Origin: Sungkyunkwania multivorans
GTDB taxonomy: Bacteria > Bacteroidota > Bacteroidia > Flavobacteriales > Flavobacteriaceae
Reading direction: 5' to 3'
Assembly (NCBI RefSeq): GCF_042675645.1
Contig: NZ_JBHTJH010000017.1
Location: 992,001 to 1,056,000 of the forward strand
Length of the DNA: 64,000 nucleotides
Shown: piece after piece, positions 16,313-25,818 of the stretch
Layout of the letters: every line of letters begins with the position of its first letter
How positions within the stretch are numbered: position 1 is the first letter of the stretch
Notes under the pieces: model-generated
What the model saw: the letters and a program-made list of their open reading frames with translations, nothing else
What the model was told of the DNA's origin: nothing
Databases searched by the model: none
Made by a program: the position numbers and the translations under genes

Positions 16313-17629
16313 TTAGCTTCTAAGTTCGTCAATCGCTTTGATCACCGCGCTATGAGTAACGGTCTCTTTTTCAAACTTTGCCCTGATGATGTTTCTTTCT
16401 TCATCGGTAGCATTTAGCTGATTGAGAATGTTCTTTAGATGCATTTTCATATGTCCTTGCTGAATTCCCGTGGTCGTCAAGGAACGTAACGCGGCGAAGT
16501 TCTGAGCCAATCCAGCAACCGCAACGATCTGCATCAATTCCTTTGCGCTGGGTTTGCCCAGCATTTCCAAGGCTAATTTTACCAATGGATGTAGCGAGGT
16601 GAGTCCGCCTACCGTGCCGAGCGCCAAAGGGATCTCTATCCAAAACCTAAAGATGCCATTTTCGATACTGGCGTGCGTTAAACTCTTATACTGCCCGCTT
16701 TTGGCCGCGAAGGCATGTGCTGCCGCCTCCACCGCTCTAAAGTCATTCCCTGTAGCGAGGATCACGGCGTCGATCCCATTCATAATGCCTTTGTTATGGG
16801 TAACTGCCCTAAAAGGTTCTATCTCTGCAATATTGACCGCTCTAACAAATTTTTCAGCAAAATCTTCACCTGAAATGCGGCTATCTTCGCTAAGTGCTGA
16901 GACTTCACAGCGTACCTCAGCTCTGACCAAACAATTAGGGACATAATTGCTAAGGATGCTCATTACGATCTGAAGCTCCTTTTCTTGTTCGGTGAAAGGG
17001 GCGTAGTACTGCGCTTCCTCTTCCAAGGTCTTTGCAAATTGCTCTAAGCAAGAATTGATAAAATTGGCGCCCATGGAATCCACCGTTTCAAAGGTTGCGT
17101 GCAATTGAAAGTATCCTTCGATCTCACCTGTCCTGTCTCTCAGTTCGATGTCTAAGATGCCACCACCACGCTTTTGCATGTTCTTGGTGATACTATTGGT
17201 CTCTTCGTATAATCTTGGTTTTACACTGCTGAAGAAATCGCTTAGTTTATCATGGTCACCGTTATAGATAAAATGTACTTGCCCAACTTTTTGAGTATCG
17301 ATCACCTCCGCCTTAAAACCACCTCTATCCAACCAAAATTTCGCAGCTTTGCTGGCAGCGGCAACTACAGAGCTTTCCTCGATCGCCATGGGGATGGTGT
17401 ACAAACGACCATTGATCTTAAAGTTGGGAGCCACACCCAATGGCAGATAATAGTTGGTGATGGTGTTCTCAATAAATTCATCATGAAGCTTCTGCAAGGC
17501 CTCATCCGAATTCCAATAGGTCTTTAGGATCTCAACGGCTGCCTGTTGCTCTTTGAAGTAGGCATCTGCGATCCACTGTATCTTTTCTTCCTTACTGAGT
17601 TTTGAAAACCCCTCTACAGGTTGGTGCAT
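16313..17629 (-). CDS. Hydroxymethylglutaryl-CoA reductase, class II
   Basis: 438 residues, the typical class II (bacterial) length without a membrane domain. It interconverts HMG-CoA and mevalonate. Conserved parts: MAIEESSVVAAASKAAKFW (catalytic Glu region), DSMGANFINSCLE (usually DAMGMN), HNKGIMNGIDAVILATGND (catalytic Lys and nucleotide region) and LGTVGGLTSLHPLVKLA. Class II enzymes are often called degradative, but in flavobacteria they serve mevalonate synthesis; the adjacent kinase fits that. It is first in the operon. Confidence 0.95.
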   Translation of the reverse strand: MHQPVEGFSKLSKEEKIQWIADAYFKEQQAAVEILKTYWNSDEALQKLHDEFIENTITNYYLPLGVAPNFKINGRLYTIPMAIEESSVVAAASKAAKFWLDRGGFKAEVIDTQKVGQVHFIYNGDHDKLSDFFSSVKPRLYEETNSITKNMQKRGGGILDIELRDRTGEIEGYFQLHATFETVDSMGANFINSCLEQFAKTLEEEAQYYAPFTEQEKELQIVMSILSNYVPNCLVRAEVRCEVSALSEDSRISGEDFAEKFVRAVNIAEIEPFRAVTHNKGIMNGIDAVILATGNDFRAVEAAAHAFAAKSGQYKSLTHASIENGIFRFWIEIPLALGTVGGLTSLHPLVKLALEMLGKPSAKELMQIVAVAGLAQNFAALRSLTTTGIQQGHMKMHLKNILNQLNATDEERNIIRAKFEKETVTHSAVIKAIDELRS

Positions 17630-17643
17630 GCGGTAATTTTAGA

Positions 17644-17651
17644 CAAAGATA
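17644..17651 (-). promoter_or_regulatory. -7 box of the HMG-CoA reductase operon
   Basis: TATCTTTG on the minus strand, a perfect TAnnTTTG, 14 bases before the reductase ATG. No clear TTTG lies 19 bases upstream. The remaining 200 bases to the divergent peptidase gene show nothing else I can name. Confidence 0.45.
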
Positions 17652-17859
17652 GTTTTTTCGATGCTCAGTTGCCACTACTTATTTTTATCGTATGGTATTT
17701 TCACTGTAGACAAAGAAAAATGACAGCGATTCATGTTTAGGCCATGGGCAGAAGGAACTTCGCTAATTTTAGTATATTGCTAGCTTTAACAATAAATCTG
17801 TGTCTTTTTTGATAAAATATTAGTAAACTTGATGGATTTATTGAATTTTCACACATACT

Positions 17860-20025
17860 ATGCAAAGCAAATACACGTTACTGCTATTTTTCGTAACTGC
17901 GATCTCAGCAGTTACTGCACAAAATCAACAAATTACGTTAGAAGAAATATGGGGAGGCGCTTTCAGGACAGAAGGGCTCCAAGATCTTCACTCAATGAAC
18001 AACGGGAGACAATATTCCGTTCTGAATACCACAGGTGATTCAGTAAGTGTCGATATCTACAATTATGCTTCACAGCAGAAAGTACAAACGGTCGTTTCAT
18101 CCAATGAGCTCGAAGATATCGATTCATTTTCCTCCTATACCTTTAGTGACGATGAAAGCAAATTGATCCTTGCAACAGATGTGGAACCCGTATATCGCCG
18201 ATCAAGACTAGGAAAATACTACGTATATGACACCAAGACCAAGTCGTTGACGGCCATTCACCCAGAAAAGATACAAGAACCTACCTTTTCGCCCGATGGT
18301 ACTAAGGTGGCGTTTGGTTATAGAAACGATTTATATGTAAAGGACCTGTTTACAGAGCTGACCATCCAAATAACCAGAGATGGTGCTAAAAATAAGATCA
18401 TCAATGGTATCACCGATTGGGTCTATGAAGAAGAATTTGGTTTTGTTCGCGCTTTCGAATGGAACGCTTCTAGCGACAAGATCGCTTATTTACGTTTTGA
18501 TGAGACAAATGTGCCAGAATTCTCCATGGATATCTACGGAAAGGCATTATATCCGACACAGCAGGTATTTAAATACCCGAAAGCCGGAGAGGCCAATGCG
18601 AAGGTCACAGTCTTTGTTTTCGATCTACCAAGCAAGAAAGGCAGCAGCGTATATTTGAGCAACAATAGCGATATTTATGTACCTCGTATCAAGTGGACAA
18701 ATGACCCTAACATCCTAAGTGTTCAGGTGATGAATCGCCATCAGAACGATCTCAATCTGGTATTCTATAACGCCAAGACCAGCGAGCGTACCGTTGTGCT
18801 CAATGAAAAGAGCGATACCTATATAGATGTCACAGATAACCTCACTTTTTTGGCAGACAACAGTTTTATTTGGACCAGCGAGAAGGATGGCTACAACCAT
18901 ATTTATTGGTATAACAGCGATGGGAGCCTAAAAGACCAAGTGACACGTGGTCCTTGGGAGGTGACCAATTATTACGGCTATGATAAAACAACGAATCGTA
19001 TATTTTATCAGTCTACCCAAGAAGGGTCTACGAATCGATCGGTCTACTCCATTGGATTGGATGTAAAGGATAGCAGAAAATTGACTCAAGAGGTGGGGAC
19101 GAACAATGCGACATTCAGTTCCGATTACTCCTACTTTATCAATAACTTTTCGAACACTACGACACCGCCAAAATACACGCTTTACAATATAAAAGATGGT
19201 ACTTATAAAGTGCTTAAAGATAATAAGGACTTGGCATCAAAACTTGAAGATTACAAACTTCCACAGAAGGAGTTCTTTGAGTTGACCACTGAGAAAGGCC
19301 ATAAGCTGAACGCCTGGATGATAAAGCCTACCAACTTTGACGCTTCAAAGAAATATCCATTATTTATGTATCAGTACAGCGGCCCTGGATCGCAGCAAGT
19401 CTCCAATCGCTGGAATGGGGCCAATGATTATTGGTATTATATGCTAGCAGAACAAGGATATATCGTTGCTTGTGTAGATGGTCGAGGAACAGGATTTAAA
19501 GGAGCTGATTTTAAAAAGGTGACCTATAAGGAATTGGGCAAGTACGAAGTGGAGGACCAGATCGATGCGGCCAAGGAATTGGGTAAGCGCGATTATATCG
19601 ATGCCGATCGTATTGGAATTTGGGGATGGAGTTATGGTGGTTTCATGTCTAGCAACTGTTTGCTGAAAGGAAATGACGTCTTTAAGATGGCCATCGCTGT
19701 GGCGCCTGTCACAAGCTGGAGATTCTACGATACCATCTATACCGAAAGATATATGCAAACTCCTCAAGAAAATCCAAGTGGTTATGACGAAAACTCACCC
19801 ATTAACCACGTTGAAAAGTTAAAAGGAGCTTACCTATTAATCCATGGAACGGGAGACGACAACGTGCATGTGCAAAATACGATGCGTATGGTAGAGGCTT
19901 TGGTACAGGCAAACAAGCAATTTGATTGGGCGCTTTATCCAGATAAAAATCACGGTATCTATGGTGGAAACACCCGATTGCAACTGTACACCAAGATGAC
20001 CAATTTCATCAAAGACAACCTATAG
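17860..20025 (+). CDS. Dipeptidyl peptidase IV (S9 family)
   Basis: 721 residues with signal peptide (about 1-20, ISAVTAQ). An N-terminal beta-propeller (DPPIV_N, about 100-450) is followed by the alpha/beta hydrolase domain. The nucleophile is in GIWGWSYGGFMSS, the Asp in IHGTGDDNVHV and the His in KNHGIYGG. The propeller has the double-Glu feature VYEEEFG. It releases X-Pro or similar dipeptides in the periplasm. Two POT transporters follow at 26 and 8 bases, so the three probably form a peptide-use operon. Confidence 0.95.
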   Translation: MQSKYTLLLFFVTAISAVTAQNQQITLEEIWGGAFRTEGLQDLHSMNNGRQYSVLNTTGDSVSVDIYNYASQQKVQTVVSSNELEDIDSFSSYTFSDDESKLILATDVEPVYRRSRLGKYYVYDTKTKSLTAIHPEKIQEPTFSPDGTKVAFGYRNDLYVKDLFTELTIQITRDGAKNKIINGITDWVYEEEFGFVRAFEWNASSDKIAYLRFDETNVPEFSMDIYGKALYPTQQVFKYPKAGEANAKVTVFVFDLPSKKGSSVYLSNNSDIYVPRIKWTNDPNILSVQVMNRHQNDLNLVFYNAKTSERTVVLNEKSDTYIDVTDNLTFLADNSFIWTSEKDGYNHIYWYNSDGSLKDQVTRGPWEVTNYYGYDKTTNRIFYQSTQEGSTNRSVYSIGLDVKDSRKLTQEVGTNNATFSSDYSYFINNFSNTTTPPKYTLYNIKDGTYKVLKDNKDLASKLEDYKLPQKEFFELTTEKGHKLNAWMIKPTNFDASKKYPLFMYQYSGPGSQQVSNRWNGANDYWYYMLAEQGYIVACVDGRGTGFKGADFKKVTYKELGKYEVEDQIDAAKELGKRDYIDADRIGIWGWSYGGFMSSNCLLKGNDVFKMAIAVAPVTSWRFYDTIYTERYMQTPQENPSGYDENSPINHVEKLKGAYLLIHGTGDDNVHVQNTMRMVEALVQANKQFDWALYPDKNHGIYGGNTRLQLYTKMTNFIKDNL

Positions 20026-20051
20026 ACTAACTAACATAAATACATAATTAT

Positions 20052-21641
20052 ATGGCAAATACTGTTGAGGTTTCAAAACAGAAAGAGCTTTTTGGACATC
20101 CCGTAGGATTGTACATTCTATTTCTTACAGAAATGTGGGAACGTTTCTCATTTTATGGGATGAAGGCCCTTTTGATCTTCTATTTGGTCAAGTATCATTT
20201 GTTTTCTGATACTTCAGGAAATTTGGTAGTTGGAAGCTATGCGGCTCTCGTTTATGCAATGCCCGTTCTGGGTGGATACCTAGCAGATAAATTTCTCGGA
20301 TTTAGAAAGGCTGTCACTTTTGGTGGGATTCTTTTGGTTTTGGGTCATTTAGGAATGGCTTTTGAGGGTAATGCAGCTACACAAATGGCTAGTGGAGAAA
20401 TAGTTCGTGATGAGAAAGCTCTTCAAGTTTTCTTTTATTCACTGTCTTTGATAATAATGGGTGTCGGATTTTTGAAAGCAAACATATCATCTATCGTTGG
20501 AGAACTTTACAGAAAAGGTGACGAGCGAAGGGATAGTGGATTTACTATTTTTTACATGGGTATTAACCTTGGTTCTGCAATGGCAACCATTATTTGCAGT
20601 TGGTTGGGAGAAACTTATGGATGGAGCTATGGTTTTGGAGCTGCAGGTATCGGTATGCTTCTTGGATTAGCAACATTTATCGGTGGTAAGAAATACTTTT
20701 ATGGGCGAGGAGAATCAAAGAATCCTGAAGCTCTTTCAAAGAAATCTTTTATGGGTTTGTCAACAGAAAAAACTATTTATGTGTTGGCGGTTATAGGTAC
20801 CCTGGTGGTTTGGCAAATGGTGCAGAGTCATACTGTGGTTGAGATCTTATTAATGGCCGCAGGCTTGATATCCTTGATTTACATCATTTGGTATGCAGCT
20901 ACCAAGTGCTCTAAGAAAGAAAGAGATCGTTTGATAGCTTTAACAGTACTCATCTTGTTCTCAGTTATCTTTTGGTCCTTATTTGAACAGGCGTATACTT
21001 CGATGAATTTGTTTGCAGATAGAGCGATGGAACGAAATACGTCTAGTTTTGGTGAAATATCTGCAGGAGCTTTCCTATCTCTCAATGCAATCTTCATCAT
21101 TCTTCTGGCTCCCGTTTTTGCATGGCTATGGATAAAACTCTCAAAGTATAACCTGAATCCTAATGCAGCGGTAAAGTTTGGACTGGGAATAGTTTTGGCA
21201 GGTTTTGGTTTTGGTGCTTTGGTGCTGGGCTTAGACGCATCGGGCTCGGCGAAAGTTGGAATGATGTGGTTAGTGCTTACTTATTTCCTTCACACTTGTG
21301 GAGAACTTTGCTTATCGCCCGTAGGATTGTCATATGTAACAAAGTTATCTCCTGCTAAAATTGTTGGATTCATGATGGGAGTTTGGTTCTTGGCAACGGC
21401 AGGGTCGGAGTACATAGCGGCGCTATTATCTAATATTGCCAGTATAGATACTTCAGCCGGAAAAGTTGAAGATCTTGAGCTCGCCAAAGCTAGTTATCGA
21501 AACCTTTTCAGTAAGATGTTCTATACAGGACTTATTTTCGGTGTGATCCTTTTGGCGTTGTCTCCAATATTAAAAAAGATGATGCATGGAGTTGATAGTG
21601 ATACAGGTGAAGATGATATCGTAATGGAAGAAAAGCATTAG
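20052..21641 (+). CDS. POT-family proton-coupled peptide transporter 1
   Basis: 529 residues, about 12-14 membrane helices. Family marks: EMWERFSFYGMKALLIFYL (the ExxER proton-coupling motif in helix 1), FYMGINLGSAMA (PTR2 signature) and a C-terminal GELCLSPVGLSYVTKL motif. It imports di- and tripeptides across the inner membrane. It follows the dipeptidyl peptidase and precedes a paralogue, so it fits uptake of released dipeptides. Confidence 0.95.
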   Translation: MANTVEVSKQKELFGHPVGLYILFLTEMWERFSFYGMKALLIFYLVKYHLFSDTSGNLVVGSYAALVYAMPVLGGYLADKFLGFRKAVTFGGILLVLGHLGMAFEGNAATQMASGEIVRDEKALQVFFYSLSLIIMGVGFLKANISSIVGELYRKGDERRDSGFTIFYMGINLGSAMATIICSWLGETYGWSYGFGAAGIGMLLGLATFIGGKKYFYGRGESKNPEALSKKSFMGLSTEKTIYVLAVIGTLVVWQMVQSHTVVEILLMAAGLISLIYIIWYAATKCSKKERDRLIALTVLILFSVIFWSLFEQAYTSMNLFADRAMERNTSSFGEISAGAFLSLNAIFIILLAPVFAWLWIKLSKYNLNPNAAVKFGLGIVLAGFGFGALVLGLDASGSAKVGMMWLVLTYFLHTCGELCLSPVGLSYVTKLSPAKIVGFMMGVWFLATAGSEYIAALLSNIASIDTSAGKVEDLELAKASYRNLFSKMFYTGLIFGVILLALSPILKKMMHGVDSDTGEDDIVMEEKH

Positions 21642-21649
21642 TAGAAACT

Positions 21650-23434
21650 ATGAATACGGATATAGAAAATTTATTCAAAGATCGGGTATTGGGACACCCC
21701 GCTGGACTGTTCGTCCTATTCTTTACCGAAATGTGGGAACGTTTTTCATTTTATGGAATGCGCATCTTGCTGGTCCTTTTTTTAACAGCGCCCTTGGTAA
21801 GTGATAACCCGGGTTGGGATTGGCCAAGAGAGCATGCGCTTTCATTGATTGGAACATATGCATCACTTCTATATTTAACACCGATCATCGGAGGATATAT
21901 CGCAGATAAATTCACGGGATATCGTTGGGCAGTCGTCATAGGATGTCTTATAATGACCCTAGGTCATGCATCGATGGCGCTAGAGACCACTGCTTCCTTT
22001 TACTTAGGTCTTGCACTTTTGATCATCGGTACGGGATTCTTTAAGCCCAACATTACTTCTATTATCTCTGAGATGTATAAAGGGAAGGAATCCAAGAAGG
22101 ATGGTGCCTATACTATTTTTTATATGGGCGTAAATGCAGGGGCATTCTTTGGAATGATGCTTTGTGGTTATCTGGCAGAGAACTTTGGGTGGTCATGGGG
22201 ATTTGGTCTCGCTGGAATCTTTATGATGTTTGGAATGCTTCAATTCTGGTTGGCCGGACCATTGTTTGGGTCGATTGGCGCAAAGCCTACAAAGACATAT
22301 GAGGTAGAATTGCCGCAGAATATCAATGAGGAAAGTCCGTCATTGGTCGAAGAGAAAGAAGCTGCTGAAAAATTGAATCCTTTCACCATGTTCGATAAGA
22401 TACTGATCGTCTTATCCTCGGTAGGGGGGCTATTGTACCTTTTCAATGATCCATTAGAAAAAATTGAGAATATCAATTTGCTTCCTTTTGAAGTTGGCAG
22501 TCTAAGTGGATCCAATATTGTTGTCCTAGGGGCTTTGGTTTTATTTTTGATCTTATTGATAACCAGAGTTTCGAGATACATTCCGGTGGTCAGAGATCGG
22601 ATCATAGCAGTTGCCATCTTTGGTTTATTTACCGTATTTTTCTTTGCAGCCTTTGAACAATCACTAGGGTCAATGACTCTTTTTGCTAGAGATTATACCA
22701 ACAGAGAGTTGCTAGGGAATTCTGCTGTGATCTTTAAAATTGTCGATGCGCTACTCACAACAGTTCCATTGATTATCATTACTTGGGTCTTATATCTGTT
22801 ATTCAAAAAGACATATTCAAGAATTGGGATTTCCAACATTGTTCTGGCCATTGCGTTCATCGGTGTTTGGGGACTGGTCATGTATAGATTGTACGACAAA
22901 CTTTCCGGAGACGCCGCACAGATCGATGCATCCTGGTTCGGTATCCTTAATTCGTTTTTCATTATAACCCTAGCTCCCTTATTTTCAAAATGGTGGGAAA
23001 GTAAATACAATCCAAGTGCGGCCATGAAGTATGGTCTAGGCCTCATTTTGTTAGGTCTAGGATTTGCAGTATTGGCCTTTGGAACTGCTGATATCCCTCA
23101 AGGAGCAAAAACAGCCTCGGTAAGCATGATCTTTCTGATCCTCGCTTACTTGCTACATACCATGGGAGAACTATGTCTGTCACCTGTAGGATTATCTTAT
23201 TTGAGTAAGTTAGTACCCGCCCGAATGATTGGCTTTATGTTTGGTATTTGGTATCTGGCCATTGCTATTGGTCAAAAGGCTGCTGGAACTACAGGAGGGA
23301 TGATCGACAAAATATCAGAACAGTATTCATTGAGTACCTTCTTTCTCATCTTTACGCTGGTGCCCATAGCTGTTGGAACCATCTCGATCTTATTGAATCC
23401 CGTCCTTAAAAAGCTAATGCACGGCGTGCGCTAA
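21650..23434 (+). CDS. POT-family proton-coupled peptide transporter 2
   Basis: 594 residues, paralogue of the preceding gene. It has the same EMWERFSFYG motif, the FYMGVNAGAFFGM signature and GELCLSPVGLSYLSKL. It is about 65 residues longer, mostly in a central cytoplasmic loop (roughly residues 220-255, rich in Glu and Lys, between helices 6 and 7). The tandem duplication with divergence suggests different peptide ranges. Start is 8 bases after the previous stop. Confidence 0.95.
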   Translation: MNTDIENLFKDRVLGHPAGLFVLFFTEMWERFSFYGMRILLVLFLTAPLVSDNPGWDWPREHALSLIGTYASLLYLTPIIGGYIADKFTGYRWAVVIGCLIMTLGHASMALETTASFYLGLALLIIGTGFFKPNITSIISEMYKGKESKKDGAYTIFYMGVNAGAFFGMMLCGYLAENFGWSWGFGLAGIFMMFGMLQFWLAGPLFGSIGAKPTKTYEVELPQNINEESPSLVEEKEAAEKLNPFTMFDKILIVLSSVGGLLYLFNDPLEKIENINLLPFEVGSLSGSNIVVLGALVLFLILLITRVSRYIPVVRDRIIAVAIFGLFTVFFFAAFEQSLGSMTLFARDYTNRELLGNSAVIFKIVDALLTTVPLIIITWVLYLLFKKTYSRIGISNIVLAIAFIGVWGLVMYRLYDKLSGDAAQIDASWFGILNSFFIITLAPLFSKWWESKYNPSAAMKYGLGLILLGLGFAVLAFGTADIPQGAKTASVSMIFLILAYLLHTMGELCLSPVGLSYLSKLVPARMIGFMFGIWYLAIAIGQKAAGTTGGMIDKISEQYSLSTFFLIFTLVPIAVGTISILLNPVLKKLMHGVR

Positions 23435-23532
23435 AATAGTTGAACACATCAAAGAACACTCCTTGTCGCTGGCAATTGGAGCGTTTTTTGTAACTTGAAA
23501 CACTTTGGTACGACTATTGGTCTAAAATTGAT

Positions 23533-24081
23533 ATGATGAAGAAAATACTATTTATAGTTGCATTGTTCTCAGGGATTGCGATGCAAGCACAGAAAGTGCA
23601 GTGGATGAGCTTCGAGGAGGCAGTTGCCGCGCAGGAAAAAGAACCCAAAAAGATCATCATGGATGTCTACACCAATTGGTGCGGGCCTTGTAAGATGCTC
23701 GATAAGAAAACACTTCAGAACAAAGATGTTGCCGCCTATATCAGCGAGCATTATTATGCCGTAAAATTCAATGGTGAAGGAAAGGATGCCGTTACATACA
23801 AAGGGAATGAGTTTACCAATCCAGATTATGATCCCGAAAGAAGCAATAGACGCAATTCTGCACATCAATTTACTAGCTATTTGCAGGTGAGAGGATATCC
23901 TACTTTAGTGTTCTTTGACGAGAATGCCGATTTGATAGCGCCGCTCACGGGCTATTTGCAGCCGAATCAATTGGAATTATACTTGAAACTATTTAAGGAC
24001 GATAAACATAAGGAACTCAAGACAAGAGAGGCTTTCGAAGAATATCAGAAAAGCTTTGTGTCAGAGTTTAAGAGCGAATAA
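23533..24081 (+). CDS. Secreted thioredoxin-like protein
   Basis: 182 residues with signal peptide (GIAMQAQ, about 1-19). The redox site is NWCGPCKMLD near residue 52 in a DsbD-gamma/thioredoxin-like fold, and a cis-Pro follows in VRGYPTLVFFD. An insertion of about 25 residues (KGNEFTNPDYDPERSNRRNS) lies between the two. It probably reduces or isomerises periplasmic disulfides. It is a single gene with its own strong terminator. Confidence 0.88.
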   Translation: MMKKILFIVALFSGIAMQAQKVQWMSFEEAVAAQEKEPKKIIMDVYTNWCGPCKMLDKKTLQNKDVAAYISEHYYAVKFNGEGKDAVTYKGNEFTNPDYDPERSNRRNSAHQFTSYLQVRGYPTLVFFDENADLIAPLTGYLQPNQLELYLKLFKDDKHKELKTREAFEEYQKSFVSEFKSE

Positions 24082-24110
24082 GCTATTGTTGAAACACCTT
24101 AAAAGAAATA

Positions 24111-24143
24111 AAAAAAGACCGCAACTATCTTGCGGTCTTTTTT
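24111..24143. terminator. Bidirectional terminator
   Basis: AAAAAAGACCGCAA, loop CTATC, TTGCGGTCTTTTTT: a 14-bp perfect stem with A and T runs, between convergent genes and 20 bases from the stop on each side or so. Confidence 0.92.
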
Positions 24144-24162
24144 ATAATATGTGTCTTATTTT

Positions 24163-25650
24163 TTAGTTTCCTTGCTTTAGGATAGCATCCACTTTTTGTG
24201 ATAACAACTTAAGCTGATCTCTAAGGGATATGTTTTCGGCTTCCAACGACCTGATTTTGTTTAGGGCTTCGCCCAATTGACTTTCCCTGTCTATCAATCG
24301 TTGTACAGCCTCTCTTGTCACCCCACTTACAGACTCAGCAGATTTTGCATGTAGCGCATAGGGTACACTTACCAATTGAGTGCTACCAACGTTCACATAG
24401 TTAGATCCTCCAGAGGCATCTACTTCGACGATAAGATAGTGGGCACTCGCCGCCCAATCTATATCTGCAAAGACCCCTGCCAATACGACGCCATCTCCAA
24501 CCATCATCGTTGCAACACCTTGGGTGTTTGTGGTTACCGCATGCGTTTCTACGTAGGCAAAGGTTGGAAAGTCAGGATCATCTAGAATGCTTATTCTGAA
24601 ACTTACATTTTGGCCGGCGAGTACTGCACCGCTGTTGTCTCGTACTGCGAGTTGATAATTGAATTTTTCGGGAGTGAGATCGGTCCCTGGGCTGGTAGCT
24701 GTTTCCAAGGCCGTGACCCGTGACTCGAGATCGGCGAGCAATGGGGTTAGATCTACAGAATTGCCTTCTGAAATACTCAAAAAAGGACTCGCAAAAGTCA
24801 ATTGCTGATCGTCCGAATCTGAAACTACCCATTGGGTACCATCCCAAATATAAAGTTGGGTTTCCTCAAGATCATACACGATCATTCCGCTTTGATTGGC
24901 GCCCAGATTTCCTCCCAGTGTTGTGCGCTGCGCCGTGGTGAGTCTATTCAACAATAATCCTTTGCTATTGGAGCCCAAATGCAGAGAGGCGTTGGCATTG
25001 ATCGCGTTAAAGTTACCACCCGCTTGTATTCCTACCGACCCATTGTTCTTTATCATCAAGGCATCATCGGTAGCGTTTCCAGGCTGTATCCTAAATGGTA
25101 AGGCGCTGCCATTGGTGACATCTCTAACAAAGAAGTTGGTCTCGTTCCCAGCAAGGTCCCATATCTGTGGTGTAAAACCGCTAGTATTATTTTGCTCTAG
25201 TCTTAATGCAGGAGAATCGCCATCGGCTACGTGTAATTCTACTACGGGACTCGCAGTACCAATACCCACATTTCCGGCATTGTTAATTCTAAATGCATTG
25301 TTGCCTGCTCCTGCATCTATTCTGAAGGGAACCGCGTTGGCAGTAGCGTCGTCGATGGAGAAGTAGTTATCACCACCATTGTCTGAACTGTTGAAGGTGA
25401 AACGCCAATCGTTTGATGGAAAGCTTCCACTCGCCGAGGTGTCATCAAATAACATTCGAAGATTGTTTTCGCGCAAAATGACAGTGTCAAAACCAAATGC
25501 TGCATTGTTCTGCGTGTCGCTTCCGACCATCAAAGATCCTTGTACAAATACGTCTTCACCAAAGAATTGACGAGAAGGAACATCTGCATCTTCTTGTGCC
25601 ATTACAAATGACGAAAAGCCTACTAGAAGGGGTAGGATTGTATTTTTCAT
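24163..25650 (-). CDS. Secreted tail-fibre-like surface protein
   Basis: 495 residues with signal peptide (FSSFVMAQ). Residues about 60-210 contain fibre-like repeats common in Bacteroidota surface proteins (RINNAGNVGIGTASPVVELHVAD; FRIQPGNATDDALMIKNNGSVGI). A central segment resembles phage-tail collar text (GLLLNRLTTAQRTTLGGNLG ... GMIVYDLEETQLYIWDGTQWV). Then a beta domain (residues about 330-440) and a final coiled coil (ESQLGEALNKIRSLEAENISLRDQLKLLSQKVDAIL). No T9SS sorting domain is seen. It could form a trimeric fibre; function unknown. Confidence 0.75.
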   Translation of the reverse strand: MKNTILPLLVGFSSFVMAQEDADVPSRQFFGEDVFVQGSLMVGSDTQNNAAFGFDTVILRENNLRMLFDDTSASGSFPSNDWRFTFNSSDNGGDNYFSIDDATANAVPFRIDAGAGNNAFRINNAGNVGIGTASPVVELHVADGDSPALRLEQNNTSGFTPQIWDLAGNETNFFVRDVTNGSALPFRIQPGNATDDALMIKNNGSVGIQAGGNFNAINANASLHLGSNSKGLLLNRLTTAQRTTLGGNLGANQSGMIVYDLEETQLYIWDGTQWVVSDSDDQQLTFASPFLSISEGNSVDLTPLLADLESRVTALETATSPGTDLTPEKFNYQLAVRDNSGAVLAGQNVSFRISILDDPDFPTFAYVETHAVTTNTQGVATMMVGDGVVLAGVFADIDWAASAHYLIVEVDASGGSNYVNVGSTQLVSVPYALHAKSAESVSGVTREAVQRLIDRESQLGEALNKIRSLEAENISLRDQLKLLSQKVDAILKQGN

Positions 25651-25818
25651 TGAAGGGGTTAGGTTGTTTAGTCACTGTAAAAGTAACCATAAAATCTCCT
25701 GAAGGAGTACTTTTTTCCAGTTTTCGTTCAAAGCCGCAATAATTCTATGAACCGCCGTACTTCGCGATGGTATTCTACAGTATCTTTGTAAATCAAAGGA
25801 TTTACTCGTACAACGACC

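Noticed and set aside
16313..17629. Mevalonate-degrading role for the reductase
   Set aside because: Class II membership alone suggests it, but the adjacent GHMP kinase and the need for isoprenoids favour synthesis.
24163..25650. Phage tail fibre gene of a prophage
   Set aside because: The fibre-like repeats come with a Sec signal peptide and no phage genes around; it is a surface protein.
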